Positions 15,736-23,680 of a stretch of 40,875 nucleotides of DNA are shown here, one piece after another (within the stretch, counting starts at the first letter, position 1; each line of letters begins with the position of its first letter). Source of the DNA: an uncultured Porphyromonadaceae bacterium (GTDB taxonomy: Bacteria > Bacteroidota > Bacteroidia > Bacteroidales > Muribaculaceae); NCBI GenBank assembly GCA_900548975.1, contig URMS01000023.1, positions 1-40,875 of the forward strand, in the 5' to 3' direction. The notes under the pieces are model-generated. The model was not told where the DNA came from, did not search any database, and was given only the letters and a program-made list of their open reading frames with translations. The position numbers were made by a program, and so were the translations under genes.

Positions 15736-16967
15736 CAGGCTGTCTTTCCGATTACACGCATATGGGCGTCGGGATAGCGGAGCACCAGGCACGAAGCCTC
15801 GGTAAGCACCACGGCATCGGTGTTGCGAAGACCCGACCGACGGAGATCGAGGGTCTCGGCCTGGAAGGGCACATGCACATACTTGGTCATATAGTCCGGA
15901 TCGAGGACAAAACCGTCGTTGCGGTGGCCGCACTGGTCGAAGACCTCTGAATGAAGCAGATAGAGCGAACCGAAATTCGAGCGTATCTCCTTGAACTCGA
16001 TGCCCCACTTCACCATGCTCTCGCCTGCCGACACCACCTTGCTGTACTGCAGCTTGCTCAGCGCTTCCACCAGGCCGGTACCGGCCACGAGTATCTTGCG
16101 GCGCGAGCCGTTGTTGAGCGAGAATGCCGCGCTGCACAGGTCCACGAGGTCGGCCTCGGTGAGGCTGTCGAGCTGAAGCTCGTGCTTACGGCCGGCCTGC
16201 GACCAGATGCCGCCGGTAAAGTATATGTGCTCGTTTTTCGATGCGTCGAACAGACGCGCACGGCAGCCGAAGAGAAAATTCTTCTCCATGCCCAGACGCA
16301 TGTCGATGATTGCGGCCTCCTCCTGGTCGGAGAACGTCCAGCCCACTTCCTTGTCGGCTATTTTGGCAAGCGTGCTCTGCTCTACCTGCATCTTGAATAT
16401 CTGGCAATTGTTCGAAGCCTTCTGCGGCAGAGCGGCAAACTGGGCCGTCTGTACATCGAGTTCGGTGGAGGCGCGGGCCATGCGCACCAGGCGTGTGCCG
16501 GCGGGGATAGCGTCGAGGCGCACCGTTATCTCTCCCATCACATCCTGCACGCGCGGATTGATGGCGGCCACCTCTATACCGCCGCCGGCGGGGCGGTCGA
16601 CCACGTAGAACATCAGCGCGCCGTTCTCGGCACCTTTGCTGTCGAAGCCCGGCATATCGGGCACAAGGATAGTCTCCGAGATCTCGAACAGCGAGTCGTC
16701 GGATGTCTTAAGTATATGTGTATATAAGTCTTCGGACTTTCTTGTACCGGTTCCACCGCCATAGGACTCGGTTAGAGTGGCTTCGGTCCTTTTCGTGTCG
16801 ACCGAGTAGTATTCCACAGTCATAGAACCGGCATGGCGGGCACGGCCGCAACGCGACAGCTGGTCGACAGGTGTCGACATGGGGCGTACTTTCACTATGC
16901 GTTCGTCGATACTGTTACGCAGTAATTCAGGCGACTGCTGCGCCATGGTTTCGAGTGTTGTAATCAT
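15735..16967 (-). CDS. Phage major capsid protein, SU10-like (DUF5309 type)
   Basis: A 410-residue protein resembling SU10-type HK97-fold capsid proteins. Recognisable parts are the N-terminal arm (MAQQSPELLRNSIDERIVKVRP), the repeated mention of tagged states around TFSDQEEAAIIDMRLGMEKNFLFG, and the P-domain stretch RKILVAGTGLVEALSKLQ. The C-terminus (TDAVVLTEASCLVLRYPDAHMRVI) matches how such capsids end. Length is complete. It is the second gene of an isolated four-gene cassette lacking terminase, protease, tail and integrase genes in this window. Confidence 0.72.
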   Translation of the reverse strand: MITTLETMAQQSPELLRNSIDERIVKVRPMSTPVDQLSRCGRARHAGSMTVEYYSVDTKRTEATLTESYGGGTGTRKSEDLYTHILKTSDDSLFEISETILVPDMPGFDSKGAENGALMFYVVDRPAGGGIEVAAINPRVQDVMGEITVRLDAIPAGTRLVRMARASTELDVQTAQFAALPQKASNNCQIFKMQVEQSTLAKIADKEVGWTFSDQEEAAIIDMRLGMEKNFLFGCRARLFDASKNEHIYFTGGIWSQAGRKHELQLDSLTEADLVDLCSAAFSLNNGSRRKILVAGTGLVEALSKLQYSKVVSAGESMVKWGIEFKEIRSNFGSLYLLHSEVFDQCGHRNDGFVLDPDYMTKYVHVPFQAETLDLRRSGLRNTDAVVLTEASCLVLRYPDAHMRVIGKTA

Positions 16968-17004
16968 TCTTTCTACTGTTGGTTATCGGAATTTGTAAAT
17001 CGGT

Positions 17005-17280
17005 CTACGACCAGAAGCTTTCTCTCACATAGCCTAAGAAAGCCGGGCGCGATGGTTGCGGCGCTTCGGCAGGCGCCGCCGGAGCGGTTTCTTCGGGTGC
17101 CGCAGCATCCTCTTCGGCATCTGTCGCCGGCAGCAGGGTGGCGAGCAATTCGGCGGCATCGCCCCCGAGAGCTATTTCGGCGAGCACATGTGCCGTGTCG
17201 GGGTTGGAGCGGATGGCGGCAAGCAGGCGCGGGGCGTCGTCGGCATCCAACTCTGCGTCGGCTGTTGTTGTTTCTTTCAT
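17005..17280 (-). CDS. Small acidic Ala/Pro/Glu-rich protein, scaffold-like
   Basis: A 91-residue protein with an acidic, helix-prone first half (AELDADDAPRLLAAIRSNPD, then LAEIALGGDAAELLATLL), an Ala/Pro/Glu-rich linker, and an aromatic end RPAFLGYVRESFWS. The position just before a capsid gene and the composition suggest a scaffolding or capsid-assembly factor, with the conserved-looking tail as a possible capsid contact; this is inference. The start at 17280 is chosen because an upstream in-frame ATG at 17343 lies before the predicted -7 box at 17307-17314. The gap to the capsid gene is 37 nt. Confidence 0.55.
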   Translation of the reverse strand: MKETTTADAELDADDAPRLLAAIRSNPDTAHVLAEIALGGDAAELLATLLPATDAEEDAAAPEETAPAAPAEAPQPSRPAFLGYVRESFWS

Positions 17281-17306
17281 ATCATCATTTTTATTGGTTG
17301 ACGGCA

Positions 17307-17314
17307 CAAAGTTA
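17307..17314 (-). promoter_or_regulatory. -7 box of the phage-like cassette
   Basis: The minus strand reads TAACTTTG, matching TAnnTTTG, 26 nt before the ATG at 17280. The -33 is imperfect (TTTC at a 19-nt spacer, or TTTG at 26 nt). Confidence 0.45.
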
Positions 17315-17401
17315 TTGGCGCCATCGGGCCTCCGAAACGACAAAATGATTTCCGGTGTCCTTTAACAATTCCGTCTCAAGCCGTAATAACCGATTTTTTC
17401 G

Positions 17402-17409
17402 TACCTTTG
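17402..17409 (+). promoter_or_regulatory. -7 box of the DUF1573 gene, close to the start codon
   Basis: TACCTTTG matches TAnnTTTG and ends 7 nt before the ATG at 17417, predicting a leader of only a few bases. No consensus -33 is evident. Confidence 0.45.
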
Positions 17410-17416
17410 CAGAACT

Positions 17417-18499
17417 ATGAAAAAGATACTGTCTTTCATCATCTTCATATCGGCCGCATCGCTGGCCGCAGTAGCATCCGAGTCGGTGAAATGGCTCGCG
17501 ACAAACCACAATTTCGGAGCCTTCGACGAGAATATGGGCCGCGTGTCCACTGTATTCCGCTTCGTCAACACCGGTACCGAGCCGGTGAGCATAGTGGCTG
17601 CACGCGCATCCTGCGGCTGCACCGCCCCGCAGTTCAGCCGCGACGCCGTGGCTCCCGGCGACACTGCCGACATCAAGGTCACCTACGACCCCGCAGGCCG
17701 TCCGGGCCGCTTTTCGAAATATGTGGCCGTCGATCTGAGCTACGAAGGCTCGCGGCAGAAGCTTACCATAGAGGGCACCGTGGTGGGTAATTCGGCGAGC
17801 GTATCCCGGCAGTACCCCGCCAAGTGCTCCGACATACTGCGCCTGTCGCGCGGAGCCGCCATGATGGGCGATGTGGTGAAAGGACAGCTCAAGACCCTGT
17901 TCCTCAAGGCATATAATTCGGGCCACGACTCCATAGCCCCGTCGGTATCCAATCTGCCCGACTATGTGTCGGTAACCGTGGCCCCAGAGCGCGTGGCCCC
18001 CGGCGAGCAATGCTCGTTCATATTCTATTTCCGATCCGACAAATGCCCCCTCTACGGCCTTGTCTCCGACACCGTCTACGTATCGCCCGACCCGCTGTCG
18101 AGCACCATATGCCCACTACCCCTTACGGCTCTTGTAAACGAAGATTTCACCAAACTCACGCCTAAACAGCGTGCCAAAGCGCCCGTAATACGCATCGAGG
18201 ACCCCACAGCCGACTTCGACCGCATCGACGCCTCCGCCGTCAGGGCCGAGCGCACCGTCGAAATAACCAATACCGGCAAATCGACACTCGACATACGCCG
18301 CGTCTACACCGTTACTCCGGGCGTGACGGCCACCGCAGACCGCACCTCGGTCAAACCCGGCAAAAAAGCCACCGTAACCGTCGCCGTCGACCCCGCCGCC
18401 CTCACCGGCGCTCTGCTCAACGCACGCATATCCGTAATCACCAACGACCCCGACTCGCCGGTGACCACCATACGCGCCGTAGGCAGCATTGCACGCTGA
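17417..18499 (+). CDS. Exported DUF1573-domain protein
   Basis: A 360-residue protein with a signal peptide (MKKILSFIIFISAASLAAVA). The DUF1573 module spans about residues 26-115: the HNFGAFDE start, FVNTGTEPVSIVAARASCGCT with the conserved CGC, and a V/DIKVTYDP strand. A second immunoglobulin-like beta module near 275-355 has the matching pattern ITNTGKSTLDI and NDPDSPVTTIRAVG. The fold is ASPM-SPD-2-Hydin-like. Such proteins sit in the periplasm or on the surface of Bacteroidetes with unknown roles. Next comes a thioredoxin gene after 54 nt, then the C39/VKOR gene, suggesting a shared extracytoplasmic or redox theme. Confidence 0.86.
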   Translation: MKKILSFIIFISAASLAAVASESVKWLATNHNFGAFDENMGRVSTVFRFVNTGTEPVSIVAARASCGCTAPQFSRDAVAPGDTADIKVTYDPAGRPGRFSKYVAVDLSYEGSRQKLTIEGTVVGNSASVSRQYPAKCSDILRLSRGAAMMGDVVKGQLKTLFLKAYNSGHDSIAPSVSNLPDYVSVTVAPERVAPGEQCSFIFYFRSDKCPLYGLVSDTVYVSPDPLSSTICPLPLTALVNEDFTKLTPKQRAKAPVIRIEDPTADFDRIDASAVRAERTVEITNTGKSTLDIRRVYTVTPGVTATADRTSVKPGKKATVTVAVDPAALTGALLNARISVITNDPDSPVTTIRAVGSIAR

Positions 18500-18553
18500 A
18501 CCAAGCGCGCAAAACCTGCGTTGTAATTGAACAACCAAAATTCTTAGAATACT

Positions 18554-18853
18554 ATGTCCAGTTACAACGATCTTATTTCCTCTTCGCGCGTAGTGATGAT
18601 TGAATTCTACGCCACATGGTGCCCTCACTGCCAGAGAATGATGCCGGTGATAGCCCAGATACGCGAACTGCTCGCCGGTTCGGCCGAAATATACCAGCTC
18701 GATGTCGACCGCGACACCGAAGCCGCCACGCAGGAAGACGTGAATGCGACTCCTACTTTCATCATCTATCGCGACGGCAAACAGGTGTGGCGCTACAGCG
18801 GCGAAATCGACGGAAACACGCTGCTACAGAAGATACAACAATTCATAGGCTGA
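18554..18853 (+). CDS. Thioredoxin
   Basis: A 99-residue single-domain thioredoxin. The active site is WCPHC at about residues 22-26 in EFYATWCPHCQRMMPVI, with CPHC in place of the CGPC of standard Trx; CPHC is the dithiol of DsbA-type oxidants and usually raises the redox potential. The cis-Pro loop is NATPTFIIY. There is no signal peptide, so it acts in the cytoplasm as far as can be seen. The gene lies 7 nt before the C39/VKOR gene and 54 nt after the DUF1573 gene. It could pass electrons to or from the VKOR protein only if exported, which the sequence does not support. Confidence 0.92.
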   Translation: MSSYNDLISSSRVVMIEFYATWCPHCQRMMPVIAQIRELLAGSAEIYQLDVDRDTEAATQEDVNATPTFIIYRDGKQVWRYSGEIDGNTLLQKIQQFIG

Positions 18854-18860
18854 CACCAGC

Positions 18861-19883
18861 ATGAAACCGGCAAGTATCTTCACCGACTTTCTGGCCGATC
18901 TGGGCGTTCCGCATACCAGGAAATACAGCGACGAATGCTTCGACCACATGACATTCCGCTCGCTTTTCGGGTTCTCGAAACTGCTCGAAAGCTACGGAAT
19001 ACCCAACGAGGCGCTGTCTCTTCCCGATAAAAAAGCTGACATAGGGCAGATTCCCGTGCCTTTTCTGGCGGGCATGAACGATTCTTTCGTCATAGTGCGG
19101 CAGACGGCTCCCAACTTCGTGGTGATCGACGACGGTACCGGAGCCGGCGAACACAGCATACCCATCGACTCTTTTATCGACAGATGGTCGGGCGTAGTAC
19201 TGGTGGCCTATCCGTCGCAATACTCCGCCGAACCGTCGTACTGCCGTCACCATCTCATCGACACGGCGGCAAAGGCCAAACGGTGGGTTCTTATGGCGGC
19301 AGCAGTGTTCATATTTGCCTATCTGTTCATTTCCAACGGCATATACGCTCACGTATCGACCATACTCCTCACTCTCATATTCGGAGCCGGTCTCTATGTC
19401 ACCTATGAGCTCATGCTCAAGACGCTCAACATCCACTCCGATACCGGCGACTCCATTTGCGGCCTCATCGACCGCACCGGATGTCACACCGTGCTGTCGA
19501 CCAAAGCATCATCTTTCTTCGGGCTGTTCAGCTGGAGCGAGGTCGGGCTCGCATACTTCGGCGTGAGTCTGGGATGCCTGCTGGTTTTTCCGCAGTATCT
19601 GCCATATCTGGCACTTATCAACGCTTGCTGCTGCCCCTTCTCCATATGGAGCGTATGGTATCAGAAAACCCGCGCCAAGGCATGGTGCACCCTGTGTCTC
19701 ATCACCCAGGCATGTCTGTGGTGCGCACTTCTGTGCTTCCTTGCGGGCGGATGGTTTGCCGGAGCATTCCCGCTCTATGTAGAATTCTTTGTCCTGGCGG
19801 CGACATATGTGGCCGCTCTTCTGGCCATAAATGCCATAGCGCCCAGTTTCGACCGTAATATTCAAAAAAACGAAGACTCATGA
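18861..19883 (+). CDS. C39-like domain plus vitamin K epoxide reductase (VKOR) membrane protein
   Basis: A 340-residue fusion. Residues 1-120 resemble the peptidase C39 fold (GFSKLLESYGIPNEAL, then FVVIDDGTG and DRWSGVVLVAYP), but no catalytic Cys can be placed confidently, so it may only bind peptides. Residues 140-325 form a VKOR four-helix bundle with extra helices. The redox centres are the loop pair Cys200/Cys208 (SICGLIDRTGC) and the CxxC Cys276-Cys279 (AWCTLC). VKOR proteins oxidise periplasmic thiols using quinone. The C-terminal thioredoxin domain of many relatives is absent; a separate thioredoxin gene precedes it. The stop overlaps the ATG of a 38-codon peptide gene (ATGA at 19880-19883). 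Confidence 0.85.
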   Translation: MKPASIFTDFLADLGVPHTRKYSDECFDHMTFRSLFGFSKLLESYGIPNEALSLPDKKADIGQIPVPFLAGMNDSFVIVRQTAPNFVVIDDGTGAGEHSIPIDSFIDRWSGVVLVAYPSQYSAEPSYCRHHLIDTAAKAKRWVLMAAAVFIFAYLFISNGIYAHVSTILLTLIFGAGLYVTYELMLKTLNIHSDTGDSICGLIDRTGCHTVLSTKASSFFGLFSWSEVGLAYFGVSLGCLLVFPQYLPYLALINACCCPFSIWSVWYQKTRAKAWCTLCLITQACLWCALLCFLAGGWFAGAFPLYVEFFVLAATYVAALLAINAIAPSFDRNIQKNEDS

Positions 19884-19996
19884 AAGAAATTCCCAAAGTA
19901 AACATCCCCGGAGCCAAACGCCTCACCCCCATGGAGATGAACAATCTCCACTTCAAGGCGCCCGACTCCCATACTCCGATTCCCTCAAAAAAATGA
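19880..19996 (+). CDS. 38-residue peptide, possible processed/exported peptide precursor
   Basis: A short frame starting in the overlap ATGA with the C39/VKOR stop. The peptide begins MKEIPKVNIPGAKRL, continues TPMEMNNLHFKAP and ends IPSKK. It has no Cys and no hydrophobic segment. The block KRLTPMEMNNLHF resembles leader-like motifs (L-[ST]-x-x-E-[ML]-N) in Bacteroidales ribosomal-peptide precursors recalled from general knowledge. Evidence for coding: translational coupling, an in-frame stop followed after 10 nt by a terminator hairpin, and adjacency to a C39-fold protein, a fold used to cut and export leader peptides. No modifying enzyme is visible. Function is inferred and uncertain. Confidence 0.6.
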   Translation: MKEIPKVNIPGAKRLTPMEMNNLHFKAPDSHTPIPSKK

Positions 19997-20006
19997 TATT
20001 TTTTTC

Positions 20007-20037
20007 AGCCCCCGGCGAACCATTTCCGTCGGGGGCT
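20007..20037 (+). terminator. Terminator after the peptide gene
   Basis: AGCCCCCG (20007-20014) and CGGGGGCT (20030-20037) form an 8-bp G+C-rich stem with a 15-nt loop. The U-run after it is weak (TGTTATATAA), while a T-run lies just before it. Confidence 0.55.
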
Positions 20038-20104
20038 TGTTATATAAGTACAAAGCGAAAAATTACTTTTTCCATTGCAAGAAATGTGATAATGATTGGT
20101 TTAT

Positions 20105-20140
20105 CTACAGCGGCGACACCGGGAGGCGTCGCCGCTGTAG
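20105..20140. terminator. Strong hairpin, probable terminator
   Basis: CTACAGCGGCGAC (20105-20117) and its exact inverse (20128-20140) form a perfect 13-bp stem with a 10-nt loop. The next base begins the -33 box of the RNA methyltransferase promoter. It follows the terminator at 20007-20037, so it may be a second stop for the operon or protect the promoter from read-through. Confidence 0.55.
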
Positions 20141-20172
20141 TTTGTATATTCTAAATAAAAGCCGTAGCTTTG
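20141..20172 (+). promoter_or_regulatory. Promoter of the RNA methyltransferase gene, near-leaderless
   Basis: TTTG (20141-20144), 20-nt spacer and TAGCTTTG (20165-20172) match the Bacteroidetes consensus. Only 4 nt separate the -7 box from the ATG, so the transcript should start at or next to the start codon. Confidence 0.72.
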
Positions 20173-20176
20173 CATT

Positions 20177-20743
20177 ATGAAGAAAAAGACAATCTGGGAA
20201 ATGGGCCGTCTCTCGGTCGAGCAGTTCCACGCCGCCGCTAAGATTCCGGTAGTGGTGGTGCTCGACAACGTCCGTTCCCTCAACAATATCGGAGCCATTT
20301 TCCGCACCTGCGACGCCTTTGCCGTTGCGGCGGTGGTACCGTGCGGCATCTCGGCCACGCCACCGTCGCCCGAAATCCACAAGACAGCCCTCGGTGCCGA
20401 AGAATCGGTCGACTGGCGCTACTTTCCCACTACAGCCGAGGCCGTCGACGCCCTGAAGGCCGACGGCTACACCATAATCTGCCTCGAGCAGGTACATGGC
20501 AGCGTAGCCCTCGACGAATTCGAGCCGGCGGCCGATGCGCACTACGCCCTGATAGTCGGCAACGAGGTCGATGGCGTCGACCAGGCGATAGTCGACCGCG
20601 CCGATATATGCCTCGAGATACCCCAGAGCGGTACCAAGCACTCGCTAAACGTATCCGTTTCGACCGGCGTCGCCCTCTGGCACCTCTATTCCAAATTAAG
20701 AACTCAACTTTCACAAGCTCAAGTTGAAGTTGAAAAAAGTTAA
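20177..20743 (+). CDS. SpoU/TrmH-family RNA 2'-O-methyltransferase
   Basis: A 188-residue SPOUT-fold enzyme that methylates ribose 2'-OH of tRNA or rRNA using S-adenosylmethionine. Motif 1 is VLDNVRSLNNIGAIFRTCDAF (N and R catalytic), motif 2 is LIVGNEVDGVD, and motif 3 is LEIPQSGTKHSLNVSVSTGVALW, which forms the trefoil knot. No N-terminal RNA-binding extension is present, as in TrmH/TrmL-sized members; the target RNA is not predictable. The ATG at 20177 matches the N-terminus of relatives even though the promoter -7 box ends 4 nt before it. The C-terminal tail (LSQAQVEVEKS) runs into an imperfect inverted repeat. Confidence 0.92.
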   Translation: MKKKTIWEMGRLSVEQFHAAAKIPVVVVLDNVRSLNNIGAIFRTCDAFAVAAVVPCGISATPPSPEIHKTALGAEESVDWRYFPTTAEAVDALKADGYTIICLEQVHGSVALDEFEPAADAHYALIVGNEVDGVDQAIVDRADICLEIPQSGTKHSLNVSVSTGVALWHLYSKLRTQLSQAQVEVEKS

Positions 20744-20858
20744 ATGAGTGTAAAGAGTCAAGATAATAGTTCCTTCAGAATCTATAGTCTGACAGACTTT
20801 ATCCCTCCAGCATCCAAAACCATTATCTTAACTTATTAAACCTTTTACTTTTTCAACT
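20728..20858. repeat. Long imperfect inverted repeat
   Basis: The arm at 20728-20769 (AGTTGAAAAAAGTTAAATGA onwards to AGATAATAG) is similar to the inverse of 20820-20858 over about 40 nt. The 50-nt centre holds a small hairpin (AGTCTGACAGACT). It may fold as a long transcript hairpin or be a decayed MITE. The element includes the end of the methyltransferase gene; no start or stop signal beyond that is seen. Confidence 0.5.
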
Positions 20859-20912
20859 ATATTTTTAACCGTGAGCAAGTTGAAAACTTGCGAAACCTAT
20901 ATTAAGATAATC

Positions 20913-21824
20913 ATGCCCGTTTTCCCCAAGCCTCTGAAAAAAGGCGACAAAATAGCCATCTGCTCCCCTGCCGGACGCATTGACCCCAAAAAAGTCGACG
21001 GCGCCGTCCGCGAACTCGCCCACCAGGGCTGGGAACCCGTCGTAATGCCTCACGCACTCGGCGAATACGGTAGCTACAGCGGCACGCCCGACGAACGCTA
21101 CGCCGACATGGCCGCGGCTTTCAAAGACCCGTCGGTCCGCGCAATCCTCTGCTCACGCGGCGGTTACGGCGTGGTCCACATCCTCGACCGACTCGCAAAA
21201 TTACCCATCGAAGACGATCCCAAGTGGGTTATCGGCTTCTCCGACATATCGGCACTCCATGCCCTCATGGCCACCAAAGGCATAGCGAGCCTGCACTCAC
21301 CGATGGCCGCACAGATCATGAAAGGCCCCTCAGACCCCGACACGGCATCGCTCTTCGCCCTTCTGCGCGGCGACAGACCGGCATACACCTTCCCCTCGCA
21401 CGAATACGACCGTTTCGGCATCGCCACCGGCACTCTGCTCGGCGGCAACCTCGCCGTGCTCGCCGAACTCATCAATACACCCTACGATATTCTTCGCCCC
21501 GACACCATCCTCTTCCTCGAAGACGTATCGGAACCGATCTATAAAATCGAACGAATATTCTACCAGCTGCGTCTGAGCGGCCTTCTCGACAAAATACGCG
21601 GTCTCATCGTGGGCCAGTTTACCGAGTATAAGCCCGACGCCACCTATGCCGACATGGAAACAATGATACGCGACGCCGTGGCGCCCTACAAATTCCCTGT
21701 CGCCTTCAATGTGCCAGTGGGCCATGTCGACCACAACATCCCCCTCATCGAGTCGGCCAAAGTCACCCTCAAAGTCAGCCCCTCGGGCACCAACAGCCTC
21801 ATCTTCCACCGCTCGTCGCTCTGA
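20913..21824 (+). CDS. LD-carboxypeptidase (peptidase S66)
   Basis: A 303-residue cytoplasmic serine carboxypeptidase (LdcA type) that removes the terminal D-Ala from recycled muropeptide tetrapeptides. The family start KKGDKIAICSPAGRI is at about residues 9-23. The nucleophile region is LCSRGGYGV, GNLAVLAELINTPYD holds the later acidic residue region, and VGHVDHNIPLI carries the catalytic His. The ATG at 20913 is preferred; an in-frame GTG at 20871 would add 14 residues not seen in the family. It ends flush against the convergent uvrC stop (21825). Confidence 0.9.
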   Translation: MPVFPKPLKKGDKIAICSPAGRIDPKKVDGAVRELAHQGWEPVVMPHALGEYGSYSGTPDERYADMAAAFKDPSVRAILCSRGGYGVVHILDRLAKLPIEDDPKWVIGFSDISALHALMATKGIASLHSPMAAQIMKGPSDPDTASLFALLRGDRPAYTFPSHEYDRFGIATGTLLGGNLAVLAELINTPYDILRPDTILFLEDVSEPIYKIERIFYQLRLSGLLDKIRGLIVGQFTEYKPDATYADMETMIRDAVAPYKFPVAFNVPVGHVDHNIPLIESAKVTLKVSPSGTNSLIFHRSSL

Positions 21825-23639
21825 TCAGGCCTCAGCCTGAGCAAGCCCCTCGAGTACCAGCCGGGCTTTTGCCGCACCGACCACCGACGCTATATCGGCC
21901 TCCGAGGCCTCGCGGATGCGCTTCACGCTCTTGAAATGTTGCAGCAGCGCTTCGGCAGTCTTCGGGCCTATGCCCTTTATGCCGTCTAAAGCACCGACTA
22001 TCTGCCCCTTGCTGCGACGGTTGCGATGGTGCGTAATGCCGAAACGGTGCGCCTCGTCGCGAAGATGCTGCACCACGCGCAGTGTCTCCGAATTCTTGTC
22101 GATATACAGCGGCACGCTGTCGCCGGGAAAGTAGATTTCCTCCAGGCGCTTGGCAATGCCCACCACCGCTATGGTGCCGCGCAGGCCCATATCGTCGAGC
22201 GCCTCCACAGCCGCCGACAGCTGTCCTTTACCGCCGTCGACAACCACCAGCTGCGGCAGCGGCTCGCCCTCCTGCATCAGCCGGGTATAGCGGCGCGTCA
22301 GCACCTCTTTCATCGAGGCAAAATCGTCGGGACCCTCCACTGTCTTGATGTTGAAATGCCGGTAGTCGCGCTTCGACGGCTTGCCGTCCTTGAACACCAC
22401 GCACGAAGCCACAGGGTTAGTACCCTGTATATTGGAGTTATCGAAGCACTCTATGTGGTGCGGCAGTTCCGACAGCCTGAAATCGGCCTTTATACGCTCG
22501 AGCAGGCGCCCGGTGCGCTCCTCGGGGTTGTGGCGCTCCATGTGCTTGAGGTCGTCGACACGGTTCTGACGCGCATTGCGCTCCGACACCTCGAGCAACT
22601 TGGCCTTATCGCCGCGGCGGGGTATGGTGAAGCTCACGCCCGGCATTTCGACTTCGGGAGCCTCGGCCACGACAACCTCGTCGTACTCTGCGCCGAGGCT
22701 CTGGCGTATTTCCTCCATTGCATAGCCGAGAATCTGCGCGCGGTCCTCTTCGAGCGAACGGCGGTAGCGCAGGGTCACGCTCCGCACCACGGCGCCGCGG
22801 CGCACATGCATATAGTTGACATACACATCGTTGCCACCATCGTCGTCGAAGCCGAACACATCGATATCGTTGATAGTCTGGCTCACGATCACGCTCTTGG
22901 AGCGGTAGTTTTCCAGCAGTTTATAGCTTTCCTTGAGTTCCTGGGCTTCCTCGAAGCGCATCTCGGCGGCAAGACGGCCCATTTCCTCGCGCAGATAGTT
23001 CATCAGTTCCTGCGTTTCGCCACGCAGTATCTGGCGTATGCGGTCTATATATCCGTTGTAGGTGGCGTGGTCGATCTCGCCGGTGCAGCACCCGCGGCAT
23101 TTCTTTATGTGGTACTGCAGGCAGAGCCGTCCCTTGCCCTTGGCGAGATATTCGGGCGTGATGGGTATGCGGCATGTGCGCACCGGATAGAGCTTGCCGA
23201 TAAGATCGAGCACCGTGCGCGCCACTGCTGTATTGGTATAGGGGCCGTAATAGCGCGAGCCGTCGCGGATATGCTGCCGCGTGAGAAATACCCGGGGATA
23301 CATCTCGTTGGTGACTACTATCCACGGATAGGATTTGTCGTCTTTGAGCAGCACATTATAGCGGGGCTTGTACTCCTTGATCATGGAGTTCTCCAGATTG
23401 AGGGCGTCCTGCTCGGTAGGCACCACTATATACTTCATATCCGCTATATTGCGCACCAGCAGATTGGTGCGCAGCACATCGTGCGTGCGGTTGAAATACG
23501 ACGACACACGCCGCTTGAGATTCTTGGCCTTGCCCACATATATCACAGTGCCGGCAGCGTCGAAATACATATACACCCCCGGCGTATCGGGCAGAATAGC
23601 AATCTTCTCCCGCAATTCAGGCGACTTCTCGTGCTTCAT
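21825..23639 (-). CDS. uvrC: Excinuclease ABC subunit C
   Basis: A 604-residue nuclease subunit of nucleotide excision repair, which cuts 3' and 5' of a UvrAB-marked lesion. Domains in order: GIY-YIG nuclease (about 15-95; PGVYMYF and VIYVGKAKNLKRR), Cys cluster and UVR motif (about 205-240; EMRFEEAQELKESYKLL), the RNase-H-like endonuclease (about 385-530; HIECFDNSNIQGT, VVDGGKGQLSAA) and a helix-hairpin-helix end (IKGIGPKTAEALLQHF). Everything expected is present. A 41-nt gap separates it from the AlbA-type gene upstream, so it may be read from an upstream promoter; no consensus -7 box is seen right before it. Confidence 0.97.
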   Translation of the reverse strand: MKHEKSPELREKIAILPDTPGVYMYFDAAGTVIYVGKAKNLKRRVSSYFNRTHDVLRTNLLVRNIADMKYIVVPTEQDALNLENSMIKEYKPRYNVLLKDDKSYPWIVVTNEMYPRVFLTRQHIRDGSRYYGPYTNTAVARTVLDLIGKLYPVRTCRIPITPEYLAKGKGRLCLQYHIKKCRGCCTGEIDHATYNGYIDRIRQILRGETQELMNYLREEMGRLAAEMRFEEAQELKESYKLLENYRSKSVIVSQTINDIDVFGFDDDGGNDVYVNYMHVRRGAVVRSVTLRYRRSLEEDRAQILGYAMEEIRQSLGAEYDEVVVAEAPEVEMPGVSFTIPRRGDKAKLLEVSERNARQNRVDDLKHMERHNPEERTGRLLERIKADFRLSELPHHIECFDNSNIQGTNPVASCVVFKDGKPSKRDYRHFNIKTVEGPDDFASMKEVLTRRYTRLMQEGEPLPQLVVVDGGKGQLSAAVEALDDMGLRGTIAVVGIAKRLEEIYFPGDSVPLYIDKNSETLRVVQHLRDEAHRFGITHHRNRRSKGQIVGALDGIKGIGPKTAEALLQHFKSVKRIREASEADIASVVGAAKARLVLEGLAQAEA

Positions 23640-23680
23640 AATTAATCATAGATTGTAAATTCAGAATACCGGAATAATAA

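Noticed and set aside
22026..23645. 539-residue plus-strand frame opposite uvrC
   Set aside because: It is antisense to an unmistakable uvrC; long antisense frames are common in G+C-rich coding DNA.
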